DNA from: DATNIC01 sp035604635
Lineage (GTDB): Bacteria > Vulcanimicrobiota > Vulcanimicrobiia > Vulcanimicrobiales > Vulcanimicrobiaceae
DNA: 38,385 nucleotides
Direction: 5' to 3'
Assembly (NCBI GenBank): GCA_035604635.1
Contig: DATNIC010000242.1
Coordinates: 1-38,385, forward strand
In this document: piece after piece, positions 31,527 through 38,385 of the stretch
How the letters are laid out: every line of letters starts with the position of its first letter
How positions within the stretch are numbered: the stretch's first letter is position 1
Position numbers and translations under genes: made by a program
Notes under the pieces: generated by a model
What the model was told of the DNA's origin: nothing
What the model saw: the letters and a program-made list of their open reading frames with translations, nothing else
Databases searched by the model: none

Positions 31527-33017
31527 ATGACGATCCTGGAGCTCTTTGACGGCGCGCTGGCCGACCGGCGTGACGCACCTGCTTATGGGGACGTGTCGTT
31601 TTCTGCGCTTCACACCGGGGCTCGCCGCGTAGCGACCAAACTGCGCGAGCTCGGTTTGAAGTCCGGCGACTGCTTGGCGCTCTACTCCGAGAATCGAATC
31701 GGCTTTGTCTTCGCCTATCTCGCGTCGTTGCGCGTCGGATCGATCGTCGTCCCGACCAACGTCCTCTACCGCGCGAGCGATCTCGGCCACATCCTAGAGA
31801 ACTCGCGCGCGAAGCTCGTCGTTGTTTCGTCTCAGACAGCCGAGTACGTCAAGCATCTGGGCAAGGGGTACACGACGATCGATGCCTCCGAGATCGAACG
31901 CTGGGCAGGCGACGAATCGATCAAGCCGTTCGTCGCCGACTACCACGTGAAGCCCGACGACATCGCGACGATCGTCTACACGAGCGGGACGACGGGACGA
32001 TCCAAAGGCGCGATGTTGTCGTATGGCAATTTGGCGATGATCGCGACGCAAGTCGGCACGAGTTGGCGCTGGCAGGCGACCGACACGCTCGTCATCGCGC
32101 TCCCGCTCTTCCACATCCACGGCTTGTGCGCAGGGCTCGGCGGTTCGCTCGCCATGGGCGGAAGGATCGTCGTGCACGAGCGCTTCGACGCGAAGCGGAT
32201 CCTCAAGTCGCTCCGCGATGAAAAAGCGACGATGTTCTTCGGTGTCCCGACGATGTACGTTCGGCTGCTCGAGCACGCCAAACCCGGTGAGGTTCCGAAG
32301 CTGCGTCTGTTCGTCTCGGGTTCCGCGGCGCTTTCGGCCGATCTGCACGCGCAGTTCAAAGAGCGCTTCGGCGTTGAAATCCTCGAGCGCTACGGCGCGA
32401 CCGAGTTCGGCTTCCCGCTCTCGAATCGATACGCGGGGCCGCGGGTCGGCGGTTCGGTCGGGAACACCACGCCCGGGATGTCCGCGTACATTGCGGATCC
32501 GAACGGCGTCGACCCCGTCAAGCCCGGCGAAGTCGGCGAGCTCATGATCTCCGGACCGTCCGTTTTCAAAGGGTATTGGGAGAATCCCGAAGCGACGGCG
32601 GCCGCATTTGCCACCGATGCTAACGGCGTTCGCTGGTACCGCTCCGGCGATTTGGCGACCTATGACGCGGCGAAGGACGTTTTTCAGATCGTCGGCCGGC
32701 TCAAGGAGCTCATCATCACGGGCGGCTTCAACGTCTATCCGCGCGAGATCGAAGAAGAGATCGAACAGTTCCCGGGCGTTCGGGCGTGTGCCGTCGTGGG
32801 GCAACTCGACACGGCACGCGGGGAGCTCCCGGTCGCGTTCGTCGAGGCCGAAAAGGGCTTTAGCACCGAGGCGCTCCTTGCGCTCTTGCGGGAACGCTTG
32901 GCGAGCTTCAAAGTCCCCAAAACCGTCCACGTCGTTGAAGCGCTCCCGCGCAACGCGCTCGGTAAGATCGAGAAGCCGCGCCTGCGCGATCAGCTCGCGG
33001 AGAAAGCTGCCCGCTAG
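31527..33017 (+). CDS. Acyl-CoA synthetase (AMP-forming), MatB-like candidate
   Basis: 496 residues, ANL-family enzyme. It adenylates a carboxylate and transfers it to CoA. Motifs: P-loop TIVYTSGTTGRSKGAMLS (about 151-168), LPLFHIHGLCAGLGG, RYGATEFGFPLSNRYAG (adenine/carboxylate loop), YRSGDLATYD, hinge GRLKELIITGGFNVYPREIEE and the C-terminal lysine in NALGKIEK (Lys480). The PLFHIHGL motif and length resemble malonyl/methylmalonyl-CoA synthetases, but the Arg that anchors the second carboxylate could not be confirmed. The gene heads a tight run: 18 bases to the B12-binding mutase subunit, then gltX and glmU. Association with the mutase subunit fits a methylmalonyl-CoA role. Divergent from the tricorn-like gene with 81 bases between starts. 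Confidence 0.85.
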   Translation: MTILELFDGALADRRDAPAYGDVSFSALHTGARRVATKLRELGLKSGDCLALYSENRIGFVFAYLASLRVGSIVVPTNVLYRASDLGHILENSRAKLVVVSSQTAEYVKHLGKGYTTIDASEIERWAGDESIKPFVADYHVKPDDIATIVYTSGTTGRSKGAMLSYGNLAMIATQVGTSWRWQATDTLVIALPLFHIHGLCAGLGGSLAMGGRIVVHERFDAKRILKSLRDEKATMFFGVPTMYVRLLEHAKPGEVPKLRLFVSGSAALSADLHAQFKERFGVEILERYGATEFGFPLSNRYAGPRVGGSVGNTTPGMSAYIADPNGVDPVKPGEVGELMISGPSVFKGYWENPEATAAAFATDANGVRWYRSGDLATYDAAKDVFQIVGRLKELIITGGFNVYPREIEEEIEQFPGVRACAVVGQLDTARGELPVAFVEAEKGFSTEALLALLRERLASFKVPKTVHVVEALPRNALGKIEKPRLRDQLAEKAAR

Positions 33018-33035
33018 ACGAATCCCCTACGGGTT

Positions 33036-33455
33036 GTGACGAGCAAGCGACCCTTACGGTTCATCATCGCGAAGGCCGGCCTGGACGGCCACGACCGCGG
33101 CGCGAAGGTCATCGCACGCGCGCTGCGCGACGCCGGGATGGAAGTCATCTATACGGGCCTCTTCCAAACGCCCGAACAGATCGTCCAGACGGCGATTCAA
33201 GAGGATGCGGACGGGATCGGCCTCTCGATCCTCTCCGGCGCGCACATGACGCTCTTCCCGAAGATCCTCGAGCAACTTCGCGAGCGGGGCGCGGAGGACA
33301 TCATCCTGTTCGGCGGCGGGACGATCCCGGCCGCCGACGCCGGAAAGCTGCGGTCGATGGGCGTGCGCGAGGTCTTCACGCCGGGGACGCCGCTCGCCGA
33401 GATCATCGCGTTCGTCGAACGCGAAGGCACAAAACACCGGGAATTGGTAGGATGA
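33036..33455 (+). CDS. Stand-alone cobalamin-binding subunit of methylmalonyl-CoA mutase type
   Basis: 139 residues from GTG 33036. It is the C-terminal B12-binding domain of methylmalonyl-CoA mutase, without the catalytic TIM barrel. The DxHxxG motif that ligates cobalt through His is AGLDGHDRGAK (Asp17, His19, Gly22), followed by EVIYTGLFQTPEQIV, ADGIGLSILSGAHM and IILFGGGTIPAAD, all standard. Such small subunits pair with a separate large subunit in archaea and many bacteria, which is not in the window. Its stop overlaps the gltX start (ATGA). The neighbour upstream is an acyl-CoA synthetase. Confidence 0.93.
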   Translation: MTSKRPLRFIIAKAGLDGHDRGAKVIARALRDAGMEVIYTGLFQTPEQIVQTAIQEDADGIGLSILSGAHMTLFPKILEQLRERGAEDIILFGGGTIPAADAGKLRSMGVREVFTPGTPLAEIIAFVEREGTKHRELVG

Positions 33456-34948
33456 CCGTCCGCACCAGAATAGCGCCTTCGCCGACGGGCGATCCGCATG
33501 TCGGGACAGCTTACACCGCGCTCGCCAACTACTGCTTTGCAAAGAAGAACGGCGGGGCGTTCTTGCTGCGGATTGAGGACACCGATCAGGCGCGCAGCAC
33601 CCGCGAATCCGAAGGAGTGATCCTCGACGCGCTGCACTGGCTCGGTCTCTCGTGGGATGAAGGGCCGGATGTCGGCGGACCGTACGCTCCGTACCGCCAG
33701 AGCGAGCGCTCGGAGATCTATAAGAAGTACGTCGAGGAACTGCTCGATCACGGGCATGCGTTCCGCTGCTTTTGCGCGCCTGAACGTCTCGAAGAGATGC
33801 GGATGCTGCAGCGCGCGGCGAAACAGCCGCCGCGTTACGACGGGCACTGCCTGCGCCTGAGTCAGGAAGAGATCGCCGACAATTTGGCGGCCGGCAAGTC
33901 CTTTGTCGTGCGCATGAAGGTCCCCGAACGCGGGCTGTTTACGTTCAACGATGCGCGCCGCGGGCGGATCGAGATCGACTGGAGCGCCGTCGACATGCAG
34001 GTCATCATGAAGTCAGACGGCTTGCCGACCTACCACTTGGCAAATGTCGTCGACGACCACCTCATGGAGATCACGCACGTGATCCGGGGCGAAGAGTGGG
34101 TCTCCTCGGCACCCAAGCATCTGCTGCTCTACAAGTACTTCGGCTGGGATCCGCCTGTCCTGATGCACTTGCCGCTGTTGCGCAATCCGGATAAGAGCAA
34201 GCTCAGTAAGCGGAAGAACCCGACCAGCATTCTCTTCTACGAACGAATGGGCTACTTGCCCGAGGCGCTGCTCAACTTCTTGGGAATCTTGATGGCGCCG
34301 CCGCCGGAGGGCCACGAAATCGCCGACCTGCCGACGCTCATCGAGCGTTTCTCGTTCGAGCACGTCTCGCTCGGCGGACCGGTCTTCGACGTTGCGAAGC
34401 TCGACTGGTTGAATGGCAAGTACTTACGCGAGCTCGACGTTGAAGAATTCATGAAGCGCACGGCGCAGTGGGGCTTCGATCGCGCGCGGTTGGAGCGGAT
34501 CGCCGCGCTCGCTCATTCGCGCATCGAACGACTGAGCGATCTGGGTCTGTTGACCGCGTTTTTCTTTGCCGGCCGTTTGCCGTTGAAGAAGGAAGACTTC
34601 GCAGAAGGCAGGATCGATTTGGAGACGGCCCGTAAGGCGCTCGCGCTTGCGATGTGGGACCTCGACGACGAGCGTGAGTTCGACAAGGGAGTGATCGAAC
34701 GCGTCCTTAAAAATGCCGCCGAGATGCTCGGCCAGAAATTTCGCGACCTTGCGCGCGTCTACTACGTTGCAATGACGGGAAGCCCGGCTTCCGTGCCGCT
34801 TTTCGACGCGATGGACCTTTTGGGAAGGGACATCTGCCGCGAACGCTTTCGGGTTGCGATTGATGCGCTCGGCGGCGTGAGCAACACCGAGCAGAAGGCT
34901 TGGCGCAGCGAACGTCCGGCGCCCGATCTCGTAGGAGCGAATCCGTGA
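33452..34948 (+). CDS. gltX: Glutamate-tRNA ligase
   Basis: 498 residues, class I synthetase that charges tRNA-Glu (possibly also tRNA-Gln if non-discriminating). The HIGH-type motif is in APSPTGDPHVGTAYTAL (16-19), LLRIEDTDQARS follows, and the KMSKS-type loop is KSKLSKRKNPTS (about residue 250). The C-terminal helical anticodon domain includes LPEALLNFLGILMAPPPEGHE and KLDWLNGKYLREL. CFCAPERLEEM is in the place of the zinc-finger-like region, with only the CFC cysteines seen. The ATG overlaps the stop of the B12-domain gene and the stop overlaps the glmU start, so all three are coupled. Confidence 0.96.
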   Translation: MTVRTRIAPSPTGDPHVGTAYTALANYCFAKKNGGAFLLRIEDTDQARSTRESEGVILDALHWLGLSWDEGPDVGGPYAPYRQSERSEIYKKYVEELLDHGHAFRCFCAPERLEEMRMLQRAAKQPPRYDGHCLRLSQEEIADNLAAGKSFVVRMKVPERGLFTFNDARRGRIEIDWSAVDMQVIMKSDGLPTYHLANVVDDHLMEITHVIRGEEWVSSAPKHLLLYKYFGWDPPVLMHLPLLRNPDKSKLSKRKNPTSILFYERMGYLPEALLNFLGILMAPPPEGHEIADLPTLIERFSFEHVSLGGPVFDVAKLDWLNGKYLRELDVEEFMKRTAQWGFDRARLERIAALAHSRIERLSDLGLLTAFFFAGRLPLKKEDFAEGRIDLETARKALALAMWDLDDEREFDKGVIERVLKNAAEMLGQKFRDLARVYYVAMTGSPASVPLFDAMDLLGRDICRERFRVAIDALGGVSNTEQKAWRSERPAPDLVGANP

Positions 34949-36303
34949 GCGCGCGTGCGATCGTCCTGGCAGCCGGCAAGGGTACGCGCATGAAAAGCGC
35001 GCGCCCGAAAGTACTGCACGAGCTGTGTGGACGTCCGATGCTTTGGTACGTCCTCGAAGCCGTTCGCAAGGCGGGCGTCGGCGAGATCGTCGTCGTCGCC
35101 AACGAGGAGCTCGACCCGTACTTGGCCGGCTTCGCGGCGCCGGGCGCCGTCCCGATGCGGACCGTCGTCCAGGAGCCGCAGCTGGGGACGGGCCACGCCG
35201 TGCAGGTAGCGCTCGAGGCACTCCCTGCTTCGCAGGGCGCGCTTTTGATCGCCTACGGCGACATGCCGCTGGTCCCGGCGGCGACCTATCGGCGCGTCTT
35301 GAATGCAGTCGATGCGAACGTTGCGCTCGCGCTGACGACGGCGCGGATGCCGTTGCCCTCGAATTTCGGCCGGATCGTGATGCGTGGACCGAAACTGGAG
35401 CGGATCATCGAGGCGCGCGACTGCACTCCGGAAGAGCTCGAGATCGACGAGATGAACGCCGGGATCTATTCATACGACGAAGCCTCGCTGCGCGGCGTCA
35501 TCGGCAGGCTGAGCAACGACAACGTGCAAGGCGAGTTCTACCTTACCGATACAGTCGAGCTCTTGATCGGGAGCGGGAAGCGCGTGATTCCGCTGCTCGA
35601 GCCCGACTATCGCGTCGTCCTGGGGATCAACGATCGCATCGAGCTGGCGGCGGCCGCCGCGCAGATGAACCTGCGGCTTTGCGAAGCGCACATGAACGAG
35701 GGCGTGACGATCGTCGATCCGGCGACGACCTATCTCGAACCGGAGCTGACGCTCGCGGCCGATGTCGTGATCGAGCCGAACACGCGCATCGGTGGACGCT
35801 CGAAAGTCGGGCCGCGCAGCGTGATCGGCCCAAACTCGCGCATCACGGCCAGCACGATCGGGACCGACGTCCGAATTTGCGAGAGCATCGTGACCGAATC
35901 GGTCGTCGGCGACTACTCTTCCGTTGGTCCGTTCGCGCATTTTCGCGCCGGGACGGAGCTCGGGACGGGCGTGCACATCGGCAACTTCGTCGAGATCAAG
36001 AATGCGACGCTCGCAGCGGATGTCAAGGCGGGACACCTCACCTATCTCGGCGACACGGCCGTTGGGCGCGCGGCGAACATCGGCGCGGGGACCATCACCT
36101 GCAACTTCGACGGGACGAACAAGAACCGGACCGAGATCGGCGAGGGCGCATTCATCGGCTCGAACTCGTCGCTCGTCGCGCCGGTGCAGATCGGCGACGG
36201 TGCGTTGATCGGAGCCGGATCGGTCGTTACCCACAACGTCCCCGACGGCGAGCGCGTAGCCGGCAATCCCGCGAAGCCGCTCCCGAAGAAAGCGCCGGCG
36301 TAG
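34945..36303 (+). CDS. glmU: Bifunctional GlmU (UDP-GlcNAc pyrophosphorylase / GlcN-1-P acetyltransferase)
   Basis: 452 residues from GTG 34945, overlapping the gltX stop (GTGA). The enzyme makes UDP-N-acetylglucosamine, the precursor of peptidoglycan and lipopolysaccharide. The N-domain has the pyrophosphorylase signature VLAAGKGTRMKSARPKVLHE, GTGHAVQVAL, AYGDMPLV and EMNAGIYSYD. From about residue 245 a left-handed beta-helix follows with hexapeptide repeats, and the acetyltransferase site HLTYLGDTAVG, NIGAGTITCNFDGTNK, ending with ERVAGNPAKP. The length is normal. A longer frame upstream lies inside gltX. The 95-base gap after it has a small inverted repeat and no clear terminator. Confidence 0.97.
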   Translation: MSARAIVLAAGKGTRMKSARPKVLHELCGRPMLWYVLEAVRKAGVGEIVVVANEELDPYLAGFAAPGAVPMRTVVQEPQLGTGHAVQVALEALPASQGALLIAYGDMPLVPAATYRRVLNAVDANVALALTTARMPLPSNFGRIVMRGPKLERIIEARDCTPEELEIDEMNAGIYSYDEASLRGVIGRLSNDNVQGEFYLTDTVELLIGSGKRVIPLLEPDYRVVLGINDRIELAAAAAQMNLRLCEAHMNEGVTIVDPATTYLEPELTLAADVVIEPNTRIGGRSKVGPRSVIGPNSRITASTIGTDVRICESIVTESVVGDYSSVGPFAHFRAGTELGTGVHIGNFVEIKNATLAADVKAGHLTYLGDTAVGRAANIGAGTITCNFDGTNKNRTEIGEGAFIGSNSSLVAPVQIGDGALIGAGSVVTHNVPDGERVAGNPAKPLPKKAPA

Positions 36304-36334
36304 GAAGGTCAAGTACAGTAGCGTCTTTCACCAC

Positions 36335-36351
36335 AGCGCTTGTTAAGCGCT
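36335..36351. promoter_or_regulatory. Inverted repeat between glmU and thyX
   Basis: AGCGCTT and AAGCGCT are exact inverted repeats around GTT. No U-run follows on the plus strand, so as a glmU terminator it would be weak. It stands 48 bases upstream of the thyX start and could equally be an operator or part of the junction of the lower-GC thyX segment. Confidence 0.4.
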
Positions 36352-36398
36352 GAGTTCGTCGCAGTAATCTAAGGAAATGCAGCAGAACTATAACGACG

Positions 36399-38385
36399 AT
36401 GGGGTTCTCAGCTAGAGTCTTGTGTGATAGCGTGTCGCCCGCTGGCGCACGCTTGGTCACAATGGAGGTTCGATATCCGCGTTTCATCCACAGTGAGATG
36501 ATGACGCATCGCGTTTTTTGTCTGGCTGAAGGGACGGAACTGTTCTTCGATTTGCCGGTTGGAACGAGCTACAAAACGTCGGGCAAAACACGACTTTATA
36601 AGTTGAAAATAGAAGATTTTTACAAGAAGTGGTATTTCGGCTCGAGGTCGAGGGCTTCAAATCGGCGTCGACCCATTGATCTCGATCATATTGAAGGCGA
36701 GAAGCTATATTCGACATCCCAGTTAGCCTCAGTTACAGGTTACAGACGCTTGAGTTTATCCCACGCATGCCGTGTTGAGGGACTTCCGCATTCCCGTCAC
36801 GCTGCGGGCAAGACGCTCCGAATCGCCGGGTCTGCATTTAGGCAGTGGTACGAAACGCGGGCTCGTGCGCTCCATCGTTTTGCTCTTCGTTCTAGGCTCG
36901 AAAACATGCAGCTCCGGCAGTGTAACGAAGATAGCTGCGAGATTGAGCACACCACGATCCGCAACATCGTATATTCCGGTGAGCAGCCCGTGTACCGGAT
37001 ACGACTCGAGAATGGTTACGAGATCACTGCAACGGAAAACCATCGGTTTCTCACGGATGCCGGCTGGTTAACTTTGCGTGACGCTCTCGGCCTCGAGCAT
37101 AGCCCCCTTGGCGCTGTGGTCTGCTGGGCAAAAAGGTGCAATTTTGGCGTCAATGGGGTGCCCGCGTACCGGGATCCGGCCTGGCTTGAGCAGCGACGGC
37201 GCGATGGTCTAGTGGCGCGCCAGATCGCTGAAAGCTGTGGTGCGTCCATCGATCAGATTAAGTATCAATTCAGGAAGCATGGCATTCGAGGCGATGTTGG
37301 GCTAGTCCGTAGACATTTGGGACTGGTTCCCTGGAATAAGGGCAAACGATATGCCAATCCAAAGCTGCAGGGCAGAAGTACTTCGGCCACCGTTGTTCGC
37401 GGGGAGCGGAGCCATTTCTGGCGCGGTGGCATTACGTCAGAGCGAAAGCTAATTGGCCAGTGGACACGGCTCGTCGCCCCTGACGTTCATCGTACTCATG
37501 ACTACAAGTGCGCAATTTGTCTAAGCGGGCGAAATCTGCATGCCCACCACGTCGACCCAGTTTACCGAAATCCGGCTAAGGCGAGGGACGTAAATAACCT
37601 TAAGTCGCTATGCAATAGTTGCCATACGCGGCTGCATGCCCGTCACCTCGAGCTTGAGTTACTCAAAGAAGTCGAGTCTTGCAGCGACTTGCGCGAGTTC
37701 TGGCACAAGTACGGATCCGTTCACAACGAGCGGCCGGAAGCAACAAAGGGCCACAAGCAAAAACTCATGCTTCTAAACTTTGCTGCGCCGGTTTCCGTGG
37801 AATTCGTTGGTTTTCGCAAGACTTACGACGTTTCCGTGACTGGCAAGTTCGAGAATTTTGTCGCCGACGGCTTTGTTGTTCACAATAGCCGGAACGCAGC
37901 GAGTTCGCGCGCAATTCCTATCAAGAAAATGATTCTAGCTGTGCGGAATGAACCGGCGATGCCCATTTTTTGGGGCAAGAACCAAAGCGGAATGGCTGCA
38001 CGTTCCGAAATATCGCGGCAGGCTCAGGAACTGGCGATTGAGGAGTGGCAGAGGGCACTGCTCAATGCGCTGGCGGCGGCCGAACGGCTAAGTGAGTCAG
38101 ATATCGATCTACACAAACAGCTCGTTAATCGCCTTCTAGAGCCGTTCGCCTGGATCACCGTGATCATTACGGCAACCGAGTGGGCAAATTTCTTTACGCA
38201 ACGTTGCCATCCGGATGCGCAACCCGAAATCCAGACCATTGCCAACGAGATGTTGGCAGCCTTCCGGCAGAGTCAACCGGTCCCTGTGTCAATAGGCGCT
38301 TGGCACCTTCCGCTAATTCAAGAAGACGAGCGCTCTTTGCCAACGGAAATGCTGAAAAAGATCAGCGTCGCGAGGTGCGCGCGGG
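36399..38385 (+). CDS. thyX: Flavin-dependent thymidylate synthase, intein-containing, cut by window edge
   Basis: Open from ATG 36399 to the window end (662 codons, no stop), so it is partial. ThyX methylates dUMP to dTMP with methylene-tetrahydrofolate and FAD. The N-extein is 40 residues (VLCDSVSPAGARL, YPRFIHSEMMTHRVF). The C-extein resumes with SRNAASSRAIPIKKMI and continues PIFWGKNQSGMAARSEIS, WANFFTQRCHPDAQPEIQ and VPVSIGAWHLPLI. Joining THRVF to SRNAASSR restores the ThyX motif HR-x2-S-x4-S-x-R. A 456-codon intein interrupts it in frame. ATG 36399 is the only canonical start after an upstream stop at 36351, and it has no close ribosome-binding site (AAGGA is 24 bases away); TATAAC at 36389 hints at a leaderless message. 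The exteins have lower GC (30-39 of 60 bases in sampled lines) than glmU, which suggests the gene itself is foreign. Confidence 0.93.
   Translation, partial: MGFSARVLCDSVSPAGARLVTMEVRYPRFIHSEMMTHRVFCLAEGTELFFDLPVGTSYKTSGKTRLYKLKIEDFYKKWYFGSRSRASNRRRPIDLDHIEGEKLYSTSQLASVTGYRRLSLSHACRVEGLPHSRHAAGKTLRIAGSAFRQWYETRARALHRFALRSRLENMQLRQCNEDSCEIEHTTIRNIVYSGEQPVYRIRLENGYEITATENHRFLTDAGWLTLRDALGLEHSPLGAVVCWAKRCNFGVNGVPAYRDPAWLEQRRRDGLVARQIAESCGASIDQIKYQFRKHGIRGDVGLVRRHLGLVPWNKGKRYANPKLQGRSTSATVVRGERSHFWRGGITSERKLIGQWTRLVAPDVHRTHDYKCAICLSGRNLHAHHVDPVYRNPAKARDVNNLKSLCNSCHTRLHARHLELELLKEVESCSDLREFWHKYGSVHNERPEATKGHKQKLMLLNFAAPVSVEFVGFRKTYDVSVTGKFENFVADGFVVHNSRNAASSRAIPIKKMILAVRNEPAMPIFWGKNQSGMAARSEISRQAQELAIEEWQRALLNALAAAERLSESDIDLHKQLVNRLLEPFAWITVIITATEWANFFTQRCHPDAQPEIQTIANEMLAAFRQSQPVPVSIGAWHLPLIQEDERSLPTEMLKKISVARCAR
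36519..37886 (+). other. Intein within thyX, with HNH homing endonuclease and HTH modules
   Basis: 456 residues, from Cys1 (TGT 36519) to Asn456 (AAT 37884), followed by Ser+1 (AGC 37887). Splicing blocks: A CLAEGTELFFDLP (1-13); B ITATENHRFLT with Thr172 and His175; F/G YDVSVTGKFENFVADGFVVHN (21 residues at 436-456; penultimate His455, Asn456). All residues needed for class 1 splicing are present. Inside the N-terminal half, about residues 60-120, is an excisionase/MerR-like HTH (LYSTSQLASVTG, then AGKTLRIAGSAFRQWYE). After block B comes a second HTH-like segment (ARQIAESCGASIDQIKYQFR), a PWNKGK...RGERSHFWRGG spacer, and an HNH nuclease with CAIC (331-334), HH (343-344), then N and CNSCH (365-369). 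GC is low (24-27 of 60 bases in three sampled lines), unlike the core genes. Confidence 0.95.

Noticed and set aside
36399..38385. thyX as a pseudogene disrupted by an HNH gene or insertion sequence
   Set aside because: The frame is open throughout, the insert begins with Cys and ends with His-Asn before Ser, and has splicing blocks. There are no terminal inverted repeats or target duplication.
1..38385. tRNA or rRNA genes, CRISPR arrays, insertion sequences
   Set aside because: No cloverleaf-like block with T-loop sequence, no spaced identical repeats and no transposase was seen on reading both strands; only a search tool could exclude them fully.

Overview
The window is a gene-dense, high-GC (about 65-70 % in the core genes) bacterial chromosome segment. 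It encodes a TonB-dependent outer-membrane receptor, so the cell is probably diderm. It also has features common in Terrabacteria: a CIRCE/HrcA-type operator, the order infC-rpmI-rplT / trmH / pheS-pheT / cvpA, and a YqzL-like miniprotein. A diderm Terrabacteria-like lineage such as Candidatus Eremiobacterota (WPS-2) fits, but this assignment is tentative and rests on gene content only.

Layout. 1-2.7 kb: two tandem NMT1/THI5-like substrate-binding proteins and a short-chain dehydrogenase that lacks the catalytic Tyr. 2.7-5.75 kb: a CIRCE operator followed by a coupled hsp20-lon operon. 5.75-9.8 kb (minus): a tight four-gene operon of selD, a fumarylacetoacetate-hydrolase-family enzyme, an MFS exporter and a dienelactone hydrolase. 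The selD reading frame is interrupted by an in-frame UGA at codon 18 with a SECIS-like hairpin directly after it, so SelD is itself a selenoprotein. 9.9-12.7 kb: a class V aminotransferase, a ChrB-N-like protein with a perfect 26-bp dyad over its start codon, CvpA, and a Uma2 nuclease-fold protein. 12.7-17.2 kb (minus): trmH, a 33-codon YqzL-like ORF, a strong terminator/attenuator, then pheS-pheT. 17.2-19.0 kb: small membrane protein, epimerase, Nudix hydrolase. 19.0-21.1 kb (minus): infC-rpmI-rplT with a promoter, a leader and an attenuator-like terminator, plus an SDR. 21.2-27.1 kb: Pro/Thr-rich protein, a TonB-dependent receptor with an unusual post-barrel extension, and an OmpR-type two-component pair. 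27.1-31.4 kb (minus): a tricorn-like protease and an HD-GYP response regulator. 31.5-36.3 kb: acyl-CoA synthetase, stand-alone B12-binding mutase subunit, gltX and glmU in one tight operon.

The most notable locus is at the right edge (36399-38385). It is a flavin-dependent thymidylate synthase gene (thyX) split by a 456-residue in-frame intein inserted within the ThyX signature motif. The intein has Cys1, a TxxH block B and a terminal His-Asn followed by Ser+1. It carries an HNH homing endonuclease, an excisionase-like HTH inside the N-terminal splicing half, and a second HTH-like segment. The frame runs off the window edge without a stop, so it is easily missed by ORF listing. The other main signals are the Sec-containing SelD, the CIRCE control of hsp20-lon, and the structured leaders of infC and pheST.
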